A DNA stretch of 35,159 bases from Enhydrobacter sp. (GTDB lineage: Bacteria; Pseudomonadota; Alphaproteobacteria; Reyranellales; Reyranellaceae): NCBI GenBank assembly GCA_026126105.1, contig JAHCJV010000060.1, forward strand, positions 1-35,159. Direction: 5' to 3'. The position numbers and the translations under genes are program-made. Below, piece after piece: positions 15,741 through 24,306 of this stretch; position 1 is the first letter of the stretch, and every line of letters starts with the position of its first letter. Under the pieces are notes generated by a model. That model did no database searches. It was not told the origin of the DNA and saw only the letters and a program-made list of their open reading frames with translations.

Positions 15741-17252
15741 ATGCCCGCACCGATCACGATTCGACTGCATCCCAACGACAATGTCGTCGTGGCCCGGATG
15801 GATATCCTGCCCAACACCAGGGTCGAGGGCGACGTCGCCGCTCTGACCCGCGTGCCGCCGGGGCACAAGATCCTGACCCGGCCGGTGAGGAAGGGAGAGC
15901 CGCTGCGGAAGTACAACCAGATCATCGGCTTCGCGACCGACGACCTCGCGCCTGGTACACACATCCACACGCATAACTGCGTCATGGGCGACTTCGAGCG
16001 CGACTATGCGTTCTGTGCCGACGCTCATCCGACCGACTACATCACGCCGGCGGCGACCTTCATGGGCTATCGTCGCGCCGACGGCCGCAGCGCCACGCGC
16101 AACTATCTCGGTATCGTCACGACGGTGAACTGCTCGGCGGCGACGAGCCGCATGATCGCCGCAAGGGTCGACCCCCTGCTGGCGCAGTATCCGAATATCG
16201 ATGGGGTCGTGCCGCTGACCCATGGCGGCGGCTGCGGGATGGCCGCCTCCGGTCTGGAAATGGATGTGTTGCGCCGCACGCTGGCCGGATACACGCGCCA
16301 TCCCAACATGACGGCCGTCGTCGTGCTCGGCCTGGGCTGCGAGACGAACCAGATTTCGGGCCTGATGGATGCCGAGGGTCTGCAGGAAGGCCCTAAGCTC
16401 ATTCCGATGGCGATCCAGGACGAGGGCGGCGTCTCGAAGACGGTGATGCGCGCCGTCGGCTTCCTCAAGGAACTCTTGCCGGAAGCCAACAACGTGACGC
16501 GCGAGCCGCTGCCTGTCAGCGATCTCATCCTCGCGCTGCAGTGCGGCGGCTCGGACGGCTACTCCGGCATCTCGGCCAATCCGGCGCTGGGCGCGGCCGT
16601 GGATCTGCTGGTGCGGCACGGCGGTTCGGCGGTGCTGTCGGAGACGCCGGAGATATACGGCGCCGAGCATCTGCTGACCCGCCGCGCGGTGAGCCGCGAG
16701 GTCGGAGAGAAGATCGTGAAGCGCATCAAATGGTGGGAAGAGCACTGCGCCCGGACCGGCGGCGAGATGAACAACAACCCCTCGCCCGGCAACAAGGCTG
16801 GGGGCCTGACGACCATTCTCGAAAAGTCGCTGGGCGCGGTGGCGAAGGGAGGCACCACCAACCTCGTCGATGTGTACGAGTACGCGCAGCCGATCACGGC
16901 CAAGGGCTTCGTCTACATGGATTCCCCGGGCTACGATCCGGTGTCCGCGACCGGCCAGGTGGCCGGAGGCGCCAATGTCCTGTGCTTCACTACCGGCCGG
17001 GGCTCGGTGTTCGGGTGCAAGCCGACACCCTCGCTGAAGCTGGCGACGAACAGCGCCCTGTATCGGCGGATGACCGACGACATGGACATCAACTGCGGGT
17101 CGATCGTCGACGGCGAGGAGACGATTCAGGAGAACGGAAAGAAGATCTTCGAGCTCATCGTCAAGACGGCATCCGGCCAGAAGACGAAGTCGGAGCTGCT
17201 CGGTATCGGTGACGACGAGTTCGAGCCTTGGAAGATCGGCGCAACGATGTAG
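15741..17252 (+). CDS. UxaA-family altronate/galactarate dehydratase-like protein
   Basis: A 503-residue protein. Residues 1-80 form the small SAF domain (IRLHPNDNVVVARMDI, VPPGHKILTRPVRKGEPLRKYNQIIG, HTHNC). The rest is the catalytic UxaA/GarD-type domain, with THGGGCGM, LGLGCETNQ, LQCGGSDGYSG and MNNNPSPGNKAGGLTT. Family members are iron-dependent sugar-acid dehydratases that convert altronate or galactarate to 2-keto-3-deoxy acids. The exact substrate is not evident. The preferred start at 15741 leaves GAGAGG at a proper distance; an upstream ATG at 15708 falls in the terminator T-tract and is rejected. No other hexuronate genes are adjacent, so the gene probably serves a scattered sugar-acid pathway. 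Confidence 0.86.
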   Translation: MPAPITIRLHPNDNVVVARMDILPNTRVEGDVAALTRVPPGHKILTRPVRKGEPLRKYNQIIGFATDDLAPGTHIHTHNCVMGDFERDYAFCADAHPTDYITPAATFMGYRRADGRSATRNYLGIVTTVNCSAATSRMIAARVDPLLAQYPNIDGVVPLTHGGGCGMAASGLEMDVLRRTLAGYTRHPNMTAVVVLGLGCETNQISGLMDAEGLQEGPKLIPMAIQDEGGVSKTVMRAVGFLKELLPEANNVTREPLPVSDLILALQCGGSDGYSGISANPALGAAVDLLVRHGGSAVLSETPEIYGAEHLLTRRAVSREVGEKIVKRIKWWEEHCARTGGEMNNNPSPGNKAGGLTTILEKSLGAVAKGGTTNLVDVYEYAQPITAKGFVYMDSPGYDPVSATGQVAGGANVLCFTTGRGSVFGCKPTPSLKLATNSALYRRMTDDMDINCGSIVDGEETIQENGKKIFELIVKTASGQKTKSELLGIGDDEFEPWKIGATM

Positions 17253-17461
17253 GCCGACTATCATGCAACCTTCGGGTCGTGGAGGCGTTTCTTACGGTTA
17301 TGCGACCCTACGACTTCACGAACTTGGCTCTTGGCTTTGTCGTCCGAGCCCGTCGCGGCAGCGGACTCTCCCAGCGCAATCCCAAATTCTACGAGTTGTC
17401 GCAGCCGATTGCAGCGGCCGCGCGTTGAGGGCGCTACGTACGAGGCTAAGGAGAGGACGAG
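17253..17461 (+). promoter_or_regulatory. Leader and promoter region of the cold-shock gene
   Basis: About 209 bases without a supported gene between the UxaA-family stop and the cold-shock start. The base composition is less GC-rich than its neighbours. Cold-shock mRNAs often carry long structured leaders that control translation at low temperature. I see AAGGAGAGG as ribosome binding site just before the start, but no certain promoter or cold-box motif. Confidence 0.35.
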
Positions 17462-17668
17462 ATGCCAACCGGTACCGTGAAGTGGTTCAATTCGACCAAG
17501 GGCTTCGGATTCATCCAGCCCCAGGAGGGCGGCAAGGATGTGTTCGTACATATCAGCGCCGTCGAGCGTTCCGGCCTGAATGGGCTGAATGAAGGCCAGA
17601 AGATCAGCTATGAGATCGCGACCGAACGCGGCCGCTCCGCGGCGGTGAATCTCAAGGCGGGCGACTGA
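17462..17668 (+). CDS. cspA: CspA-family cold-shock protein
   Basis: A 68-residue single cold-shock domain. RNP1 is GFGFIQP (after KWFNSTK) and RNP2 is DVFVHIS, both complete with their aromatic nucleic-acid contacts. It binds single-stranded RNA and DNA and acts as an RNA chaperone, induced by cold or by growth phase. The length is normal for the family. AAGGAGAGG lies just before the ATG. It is monocistronic: a terminator hairpin starts 14 bp after its stop. The symbol is given in the family sense; alphaproteobacteria have several paralogues that cannot be told apart here. Confidence 0.95.
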   Translation: MPTGTVKWFNSTKGFGFIQPQEGGKDVFVHISAVERSGLNGLNEGQKISYEIATERGRSAAVNLKAGD

Positions 17669-17682
17669 GGCATTTCCTGATT

Positions 17683-17720
17683 GCGGCGGTGTGGCCCCCA
17701 CGCCGCCGCTTTTTCTTCTT
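17683..17720 (+). terminator. Rho-independent terminator after cold-shock gene
   Basis: An 11-bp stem (GCGGCGGTGTG and CACGCCGCCGC, one G-U pair), loop GCCCC, then TTTTTCTTCTT. It is the strongest intrinsic terminator in the window. Confidence 0.9.
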
Positions 17721-17797
17721 GCGCGCTCCCATTGTCCTTGAGAGCGATGCCTGCCGCGATGAACATGACCCCCTCGGGATGAACCAAGGGAGAGGAC

Positions 17798-19198
17798 ATG
17801 TCCGCCGGTTTCCACTATCTGTCTCTCGATGAAGTTGCGCGGCGCGTGAAGGCGCGCGACGTAACGTCGGTGGAGGTCACAAAGGCGATCCTCGACCGCA
17901 TCGATCGGCTCGATCCCAAATTGAAGACTTACGCGGCGCTGACCCGCGAGCGAGCCCTCGCGGATGCAGCCGTGTGTGACCGCGAGACTGCCGCGGGCAG
18001 CTCGCGCGGCCCGCTGCATGGCGTGCCGATTGCTGTCAAAGACCTTTGCGATACGGCGGGCGTGCCAACCGCCGCCGGGATGGCGATCCGCCGTGGCAAC
18101 GTGCCGACCGAAGACGCCACCGTCGTTGCGCGCCTTAAGGCCAAAGGCGCGGTGATCCTGGGCAAGCTGCAGATGACCGAGGGCGCGTTCGGCGCGCACC
18201 ATCCCAGCATAGCGGCGCCAATCAATCCGTGGAACGCGGCCTACTGGACCGGCGTGTCCTCTTCCGGCTCCGGCGCCGCCACGGCCGCCGGCCTGTGCTT
18301 CGCCTCGCTCGGCTCGGACACCGGCGGCTCGATCCGGTTTCCCAGCACCATGAACGGACTAACCGGCTTGAAGCCGACCTGGGGCCGGGTAAGCCGCGCC
18401 GGCGTTTTCCCGCTTGCCGAATCGCTCGACCATATCGGTCCGATGACCCGCAGCGCGCTCGACTGCGCGATCGTGCTCGGCGTCATCGCCGGCGCGGACG
18501 AGCGCGACCCGACCGCAGCCTCCGTGCCGGTGCCGGACTACAGGTCGAGCCTTGCGGAGGGTGTGAACGGCAAACGCATTGGCAAACCAGCCGACCTCGC
18601 CGGCGTCGACGACGACGGACGGCGCGCGCTCGACGGAGCGATCGAGGTGCTGGCGAAAGCCGGCGCGACGATCGTCGATGTCACGCTGCCGTCGACTTTC
18701 GACCAGGCCGCGATCGACTGGGCGCCGCTGTGCGCGGTCGAATGCGCGGTCGCGCACGAGGCGACCTATCCCGCCCGAGCGAGCGACTATGGCAGCGTGC
18801 TTGCCAGCCTGATCGACGCCGGCCGGCGGCTGACCGGGACCGAACTCGTGCGTCTGCAGCTGCGTCGCGCGGCTCTTACGGGCGCCTTGAACCGGCTGCT
18901 CGCGTCGGTCGATCTGCTGCTGATGCCGGTGATGCCGCGCGCGGTATGGTCGCTCGAGGCGCTGGCCGCTGCCGGACGGGATCCCGAGGCGGTCGGGATG
19001 CGGCTGCGCTACACTGCGCCGTTCGACATGAGCGGCCATCCCACCTTCACGTTGCCGGGGGGTATGACACGCGACGGCATGCCAGTCGGCTTCCAGATCG
19101 TGTCGCGCGCGTTCGACGAGGCAGGCCTCCTCGCCGCCGGGCATGCTTACCAGCAGGCTACCGACTGGCACCTCAGGCGCCCGCCACTGGACGCTTGA
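17798..19198 (+). CDS. Amidase-signature family hydrolase
   Basis: A 466-residue amidase-signature enzyme. The Ser-cisSer-Lys triad is visible: Lys81 in GVPIAVKDLCD, the cis-serine in TGVSSSGSGAA (about 154-156) and the nucleophile Ser178 in GSDTGGSIRFPS. Family members hydrolyse carboxamides, from simple amides to aryl and acyl amides; GatA is also a member, but gatB and gatC are absent and the C-terminus is not GatA-like. The substrate is unknown. It starts at 17798 after AGGGAGAGG and ends 46 bp before the cyclase gene. It may be co-transcribed with the cyclase operon, though the gap is larger than within that operon. Confidence 0.9.
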   Translation: MSAGFHYLSLDEVARRVKARDVTSVEVTKAILDRIDRLDPKLKTYAALTRERALADAAVCDRETAAGSSRGPLHGVPIAVKDLCDTAGVPTAAGMAIRRGNVPTEDATVVARLKAKGAVILGKLQMTEGAFGAHHPSIAAPINPWNAAYWTGVSSSGSGAATAAGLCFASLGSDTGGSIRFPSTMNGLTGLKPTWGRVSRAGVFPLAESLDHIGPMTRSALDCAIVLGVIAGADERDPTAASVPVPDYRSSLAEGVNGKRIGKPADLAGVDDDGRRALDGAIEVLAKAGATIVDVTLPSTFDQAAIDWAPLCAVECAVAHEATYPARASDYGSVLASLIDAGRRLTGTELVRLQLRRAALTGALNRLLASVDLLLMPVMPRAVWSLEALAAAGRDPEAVGMRLRYTAPFDMSGHPTFTLPGGMTRDGMPVGFQIVSRAFDEAGLLAAGHAYQQATDWHLRRPPLDA

Positions 19199-19244
19199 TT
19201 CTGTCATACTATACCATGCGCCCCGGGGGAGCATCGCGCGGGGC

Positions 19245-21326
19245 ATGACCATACACAGGAGGCGAAGCCTGCGGCTGAAGCCCAGCATCGTGACGATGTT
19301 CGTCCTGCTGACGGTGCCCGTGCTCGCCGCGATCATTGCGTTGAACTACGTTTCCAACGATCGAATCGCGCGCCTCAAGGGACAGGAGCTGGTAGAGCGC
19401 TTCCGCGGCGAGGCGATGGATAGCATCCGGGATATCTTCGATCCCATAAAGTCCCTGGTACGGGCGGCAGCCGTCATCGGCAACGAGCAGCCGGATTTTT
19501 ACCGCGATAACCGCTCGATCAAGTACTTCTATGCCATCCTGCAGCACAGCCCGAAGATCGTCAGCGTCTATGCCGGATTGAACGACGGATCGTTCCGGCA
19601 AGCCCGCCGCATCGATCCGCAGGTCCCGATCTTTGGCCAGCTGCCGCCTCCGGAGACGCGGTTCGCCTATCGCTGGATCGAGCCCAAGGAAGGGGCGGAG
19701 CTGATCGACCATTACCAGTTCCGCGATGCCAAGGGCGAGGTTCTCGGCGCCATCGAGGGCGTGACGACGTACGATCCCCGCCGTCGCATGTGGTACCGTG
19801 AAGCGACGGAATCGGGCGGCCTCTTCATCACCGATCCGGACGCCTTCGCGGCGCTTGGCCTGATCGGCTTCACCGTCGCCGAACCGTTCGCCAGCGACGG
19901 CGCGATGCAGGGTGCGGTCGCCGCCGACCTGACGCTCGACGGGCTCAGCGAGTACATCTCCGAGCACCGGATCAGCCCCAACGCGCTCACCTACGTGCTC
20001 GATCAACAGGGCCGGGTGCTCGCCGCTTCCGATCTTTCGAAGACCTACAGCGCCAGCAAGGGTAAGGTCGAGCTGCGCCACATCGTCCAGCTCGACAACG
20101 AGTTGCCGGCGATCGCCTACAGCGCCCACCCGCGCAACGGCGGGGCGGCGCTCTATGGCTTCCACCATGGCGGCCATGAATACCTCGCCAGCCTGACGGA
20201 TCTGCCGGACGACTTCGGCAAGAAGTGGCAGCTCTTCATCATCACGCCGATCTCCGATTTCACCGCCGCCTTCGACCGCAACAACCAGCACCTGCTTGCG
20301 CTTGGGCTGGCGGCCACGGCGATCGCACTGACCATCATCTATTTCATGGCCGGCGCGATCTCCGCTCCGCTCGAGCGGCTCGCGGCCAAGGTCGGGCGCA
20401 TCCAGGATCTCGAGCCGGTGCTGCTGCCTCCGGTGCGCAGCCAGGTGCGCGAGATCAGCGTGCTCGCCCGGGCGATCGACACGCTCGACGCGGCGGTGAA
20501 GTCGTTTGCCGCCTTCGTGCCGATGGGGCTCGTCAAGGACCTGCTCGCGACGGACCAGAAGATGGAGCTGGGCGGGCACAGCCGCTTCCTCACCATTTTC
20601 TTCTCGGATCTCGAGGGCTTTTCCAAGCTGTCGGAGGAGCTGCCGACGCAGACGCTGTTGCTGCGCGTTTCGCGTCATCTCGAGCTTGTGACCCGTTCCG
20701 TCAACAGGGAGCACGGCACGATCGACAAGTTCATCGGCGATGGCGTGATGGCCTTCTGGGGCGCGCCATCCCTGCTCGAGGACCACGCCTGGCGGGCCTG
20801 CGTCGCCGCGCTCCGCATACAGCGGGGCATGGACGTGCTCAACGAGTCGTGGCGTTCGGAAGAGACGCGGCCGCTGCGGGTGCGCATGGGCATTCATTCA
20901 GATGCCGTGCTGGTCGGCAACATCGGTTCGCTGGAGCGCATGAGCTACACCGTGATGGGCGACGGCGTGAACATTGCGGCGCGACTGGAGGGTATCAACA
21001 AGGAATTCGGCACCACGATCTGCATCAGCCATGCCGTGTTCAAGGAGGCCGGCGAGCGGCTCTGCGTGCGGCCGATCGACGAGGTCGCGGTGAAGGGTCG
21101 CCGCGGCCTGATACCGATCTACGAGCTTCTGGGCGTCTACGGCGCGGGCGAGGAGCTGGAGCCGAGCCCGCAGGTGCTGCGCCTGGCCGGGCTGACGCGC
21201 CTCGCGCATGAGGCGATGGTCGGCGGGGACAGGGATCTGGCGCTCGAACGGTACCGTGCCCTGCTGCGCGAGTTCCCCGACGATCCGGTGGCAGCGGCAT
21301 TGTCGAAACGTTTGGCCGACTCATGA
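19245..21326 (+). CDS. Membrane-bound adenylate/guanylate cyclase with dCache-like sensor and HAMP
   Basis: A 693-residue class III nucleotide cyclase. One helix (about 14-34) and a second (about 350-372) enclose a roughly 310-residue periplasmic sensor with dCache features (DPIKSLVRAA, DPRRRMWYREA, PFASDGAMQGAVAADLTLDGL). A HAMP-like linker (373-425) leads to FVP and the catalytic domain. Metal aspartates are Asp455 (FFSDLEGFS) and Asp499 (FIGDGVMAFW). Substrate residues are Lys495 and Thr569 (YTVMGDGVN), and the transition-state pair is Asn576/Arg580. The Lys/Thr pair favours ATP. It should make cAMP in response to a small periplasmic ligand. Its stop overlaps the methyltransferase start (ATGA), placing it first in a four-gene operon with transport genes. 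The ATG at 19245 is preferred; longer in-frame extensions overlap the amidase gene. Confidence 0.9.
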   Translation: MTIHRRRSLRLKPSIVTMFVLLTVPVLAAIIALNYVSNDRIARLKGQELVERFRGEAMDSIRDIFDPIKSLVRAAAVIGNEQPDFYRDNRSIKYFYAILQHSPKIVSVYAGLNDGSFRQARRIDPQVPIFGQLPPPETRFAYRWIEPKEGAELIDHYQFRDAKGEVLGAIEGVTTYDPRRRMWYREATESGGLFITDPDAFAALGLIGFTVAEPFASDGAMQGAVAADLTLDGLSEYISEHRISPNALTYVLDQQGRVLAASDLSKTYSASKGKVELRHIVQLDNELPAIAYSAHPRNGGAALYGFHHGGHEYLASLTDLPDDFGKKWQLFIITPISDFTAAFDRNNQHLLALGLAATAIALTIIYFMAGAISAPLERLAAKVGRIQDLEPVLLPPVRSQVREISVLARAIDTLDAAVKSFAAFVPMGLVKDLLATDQKMELGGHSRFLTIFFSDLEGFSKLSEELPTQTLLLRVSRHLELVTRSVNREHGTIDKFIGDGVMAFWGAPSLLEDHAWRACVAALRIQRGMDVLNESWRSEETRPLRVRMGIHSDAVLVGNIGSLERMSYTVMGDGVNIAARLEGINKEFGTTICISHAVFKEAGERLCVRPIDEVAVKGRRGLIPIYELLGVYGAGEELEPSPQVLRLAGLTRLAHEAMVGGDRDLALERYRALLREFPDDPVAAALSKRLADS

Positions 21327-22024
21327 CGGTCGCACCGGAAGCGATGTGCGCGGCGACCGTTCCGGCGCTGCGTCCCAGCGAGTACACGGCCGCCTTGATT
21401 CAGGCCCTCCAGTCCGATCGCGATCGCGTCCGCGGTGCGCGCGTGCTCGAGATCGGCTCCGGCAGCGGCATCGTTCTGGCGGCACTCGGTGCGATGGGGG
21501 CAGCGGCCCTGTGCGGCGTCGATATCGAACCCGATGCGATCGCGGCGGGCTGCCGGTTGTTGGGCGGACTGGGCCTCGGCGCGACAGCCGAGTTCCATCG
21601 CGGCGACATGTGGCTGCCCGTCGCGGGGCGGCGTTTCGACCTGATCGTCGCCAACCTGCCGCACTTTCCCATGGAGCCGGTGCCGGTCGCCGGCCGGCTG
21701 CCGACCTGGAGCTCCGGGGGGTCCGACGGCCGCTGGCTGCTCGATCCCTTTCTCGAAGGCCTGCCCGTCCATCTCTCGCCGGGCGGCCGAGCCGTCCTGA
21801 CGCACAATGCATTCGTCGAGCTCGACCGGTCCCGCGCCATCGCCCGTGATCATGGCCTGTCGCTGCGCGTCCTCCTGACCGTCATGGTTTACATTGCCGA
21901 GGAGAAGATCGCCCGCATGACGCCACGTGTTCTCCGGGCTGAAGAAGGGCGGTCGCTTCACCGCTACGGCCCTCATACAATCGGCGAGATGCATATCGTC
22001 GAGATCAGTGCAGCCCAACCATGA
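21323..22024 (+). CDS. PrmC/HemK-like class I SAM-dependent methyltransferase
   Basis: A 233-residue Rossmann-fold methyltransferase. Motif I is VLEIGSGSGIVLAALG, motif II is CGVDIEPDAI, and the substrate-proximal motif IV is DLIVANLPHFP. In N5-glutamine methyltransferases (PrmC, HemK) motif IV is NPPY; here it is NLPH, so the amide-methylating motif is not conserved and the target may differ (small molecule, protein residue or nucleobase). It starts inside the ATGA that ends the cyclase gene, and its own stop overlaps the ATG of the next gene. Such double coupling suggests balanced production with the cyclase and the transporter parts. The function in this operon is unknown. Confidence 0.8.
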   Translation: MTVAPEAMCAATVPALRPSEYTAALIQALQSDRDRVRGARVLEIGSGSGIVLAALGAMGAAALCGVDIEPDAIAAGCRLLGGLGLGATAEFHRGDMWLPVAGRRFDLIVANLPHFPMEPVPVAGRLPTWSSGGSDGRWLLDPFLEGLPVHLSPGGRAVLTHNAFVELDRSRAIARDHGLSLRVLLTVMVYIAEEKIARMTPRVLRAEEGRSLHRYGPHTIGEMHIVEISAAQP

Positions 22025-23661
22025 TCCGGTCACTTGCTCGCGGCCTGTGGTTCGCCCTTCTCGCTCTCTTGATGGCGGGCGCGCCTGTCCAGGCGGAGAC
22101 GCCCGACGCGGCGCTCGCCGAACTCTTGAAGGAAGCGCGATCGGGCTGTGCCCAGCCGTCCGACCGGCTGACGCGAATCCTGTGCGGCGGCCAGGTGCGT
22201 CCCGGCGTGCGTGCGTATTATCCGCTGTTCGGTATGCGCGACGGCACGGACTACGAAGGCTACGAACCCGATGTCGCCCGCGCCATCGCCCAGCGCCTGG
22301 GAGTCGAGCATGAGTTCGTGCGCGTAAACGCAGCAAGCCGGATTCCGCTCCTGGCCGAAGACCGGGTCGACTTCGTCATCGCGACCATGGGGCACAACAC
22401 GCAGCGGGACGGTCAGGTCCGCTTCATCCGGCCGCATTACTACCAGTCGGAGACCGTGCTGGTCGGCCCCAAGGCGCTGCCGATCCGCGACTGGCAGGAC
22501 GTTGCCGCGCGCACCATCTGCGTCACCGTCGGCAACGGCTCGAATGCCGAGCTCGTATCGCGCAAGGCGCGCCTCATGCTGTTCGACGAGGCCGGCGTTC
22601 TGCCGGAACGGCTGAAAGACAAGACCTGCACCCTGGCCGCGCAGGACGACAGCTTCTTCGCGTTCTATTTCATCGAGCCGGCGTTCGCCGCGACGTTCGA
22701 GCAGAAGATGGGCTTTGCCCAGGTGCCCTGGGGCATGGCCGTGGCGCGGACCGGCAGCGACAAGCTCGCCCGCGCGCTCGACTTGTTGAGCCAGATCTTC
22801 CACCGCGACGGCGTCTTCCTCGAGATCGCGCGAAAGCATCGTATCGGCACCGCGTTCCTCGAGAATCAGATGAAGGTCTGGCAGCGTCCCGAGTGCAACA
22901 CTGCGGACGGCAGCACGAACCGCGCCTGCATCCTGCCGGCCCTGCACGCCTCCCTGCAGCCGACGCAGTTCGCGGACCGCGTGAATGCGTTCGAAGGCTG
23001 GTTCGAGGGCAAGTTCGGCCTCGACCTGACCTTGCCGATGCTGAAGACGGTGCCGGCCCTGTCGCTGTTCCTCAACGGCGTCGTCAACTCGCTGATCCTG
23101 ATCGCCGGTGCACTGGTGGCGACTCTCGGCTTCGCGATTCTCTTCGGATTTGCCCTGGGCTCGGAGTGGCGGTTGCTGCGCTGGCCGGCGCGGCTCGTCA
23201 CCGTCGTCCTGCAATCCTCGCCGATCGTGCTCACGCTGGTGATTGCCGCGGTCCTGGCCAATGCGATCGTTCCCTATTCGTCGGCGGTGGCGCTGGCGGC
23301 CTCGATCCTGGCGCTCGGCCTCAGCAACGGCAGCAATGCGGGACAGGCGGTATCCGAAGCCGTGGTCAGCCTGCATCACGAGGGCCGCCACACGGGCAGG
23401 GAGCTGTTCGTCCATGCGCTCGGCCGCTCCGCGACCTCGATCGTGTCGTTCCTGGTCAACGCGGCCAAGGGCACGCCGATCGCGAGCTTCATCGGCGCGC
23501 CCGAGCTTCTCAGCGCGTTGACCGACATTACTTCCTTCTCGAGCGGCAGGGCGACGACCTACTGCCTGTTGCTGGTCTTCTATACCCTCGTGGTGATGAT
23601 CGTGGTCTGGCTGTGCAACAGGCTGAGGGCGTGGCTCGAACGCAGCGAGGTCCCGGCATGA
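22021..23661 (+). CDS. Fused periplasmic binding protein and ABC permease (polar amino acid type)
   Basis: A 546-residue fusion. Residues 1-26 are a signal sequence (ends PVQAE). Residues about 60-300 match family 3 solute-binding proteins: GYEPDVARAIAQRLG, RIPLLAEDRVDFVIATMGHN, ICVTVGNGSNAEL and VPWGMAVARTGSDKLARALD. Residues about 345-545 hold a permease domain with helices (FLNGVVNSLILIAGALVATLG onward) and a polar-amino-acid transporter pattern. The loop that should contact the ATPase (EAVVSLHHEGRHTGRELFVHALG) is only distantly like the EAA motif. Fusions of this kind exist in glutamine transporters. It lies in a four-gene operon with a cyclase and a methyltransferase, joined by ATGA overlaps on both sides. 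No ATPase gene is nearby. Confidence 0.85.
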   Translation: MIRSLARGLWFALLALLMAGAPVQAETPDAALAELLKEARSGCAQPSDRLTRILCGGQVRPGVRAYYPLFGMRDGTDYEGYEPDVARAIAQRLGVEHEFVRVNAASRIPLLAEDRVDFVIATMGHNTQRDGQVRFIRPHYYQSETVLVGPKALPIRDWQDVAARTICVTVGNGSNAELVSRKARLMLFDEAGVLPERLKDKTCTLAAQDDSFFAFYFIEPAFAATFEQKMGFAQVPWGMAVARTGSDKLARALDLLSQIFHRDGVFLEIARKHRIGTAFLENQMKVWQRPECNTADGSTNRACILPALHASLQPTQFADRVNAFEGWFEGKFGLDLTLPMLKTVPALSLFLNGVVNSLILIAGALVATLGFAILFGFALGSEWRLLRWPARLVTVVLQSSPIVLTLVIAAVLANAIVPYSSAVALAASILALGLSNGSNAGQAVSEAVVSLHHEGRHTGRELFVHALGRSATSIVSFLVNAAKGTPIASFIGAPELLSALTDITSFSSGRATTYCLLLVFYTLVVMIVVWLCNRLRAWLERSEVPA

Positions 23662-24290
23662 ATGCCTTGCCGCACCAGCTCTGGAGCGACTTCGTGCCGA
23701 GACTGCTTTCGGCCATGGTCACCAACTTCGAGATTTCCTTCATTGCCCTCGCCCTCGGCCTGCTCATCGGCCTGCCTCTCGCGCTCCTGCGGGCTCGTGG
23801 CGGTGCGCTGGGCGTCGGCGTTTCGGCCACGATCATCTCGCTGATGCGGGCGGCACCGACCTTCGTGGTGATGTTCTTCCTGCTGAACGTCCTGCGCGAC
23901 GTCAGCGTGTTCGGCGTCAAGCTCGGCATGTCCGGCGTCATGACGGTGGCGGTGTCCCTGGTACCCTATTCGGCAGCCTATGCCGCCGATGCGGGGGTCG
24001 AGGCGCTGCGCCAGCTGCGTCGCGGCTCGCCGCTCGGAGCCTTGCTGTTCCTGCCGAACATCACCCGTGCCTTCTTCGTCATCGTGATGTCGTCGGGTGC
24101 GGCGGCGGCGATCGGCGTTCCCGAAGGTATCTCGGTCATTCTGGGCGAGGCCGCGTTGCTGCCATCGCTCGGCGACCGCATGATCGTCTTCGCCATCGGC
24201 ATCGTGATGTTCGGCGTTCCGCTCCAGCTCGGGCTTGCCTTGATGCGTTGGCTGCAGCGCGAGCTCGGTCGCCGCATGATGCCCGTGTGA
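23658..24290 (+). CDS. ABC permease subunit (polar amino acid type)
   Basis: A 210-residue membrane protein that starts MNALPHQLWSDFVPRLLSAMVTN and has about five helices, as in HisM/GlnP-like permeases. The conserved early segment NFEISFIALALGLLIGLPLALLRA and SLMRAAPTFVVMFFLLN (as in the family's R.TP..V.....) support the call. The cytoplasmic loop reads GVEALRQLRRGSPLGALLFLPNITRA; the canonical EAA...G motif is shortened or altered. It would pair with the permease half of the preceding fusion gene. It is the last gene of the operon; the next gene, an SDR, begins 16 bp later and may also be transcribed with it. The start ATG overlaps the preceding stop. Confidence 0.85.
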   Translation: MNALPHQLWSDFVPRLLSAMVTNFEISFIALALGLLIGLPLALLRARGGALGVGVSATIISLMRAAPTFVVMFFLLNVLRDVSVFGVKLGMSGVMTVAVSLVPYSAAYAADAGVEALRQLRRGSPLGALLFLPNITRAFFVIVMSSGAAAAIGVPEGISVILGEAALLPSLGDRMIVFAIGIVMFGVPLQLGLALMRWLQRELGRRMMPV

Positions 24291-24306
24291 GACTCGAGTT
24301 CAGACC

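Noticed and set aside
15711..17264. Minus-strand open frame of 517 codons
   Set aside because: Mirror of the UxaA-family gene; no recognisable motif or start signal.
19209..20897. Minus-strand open frame of 562 codons over the cyclase
   Set aside because: Antisense shadow of a gene with complete cyclase motifs.
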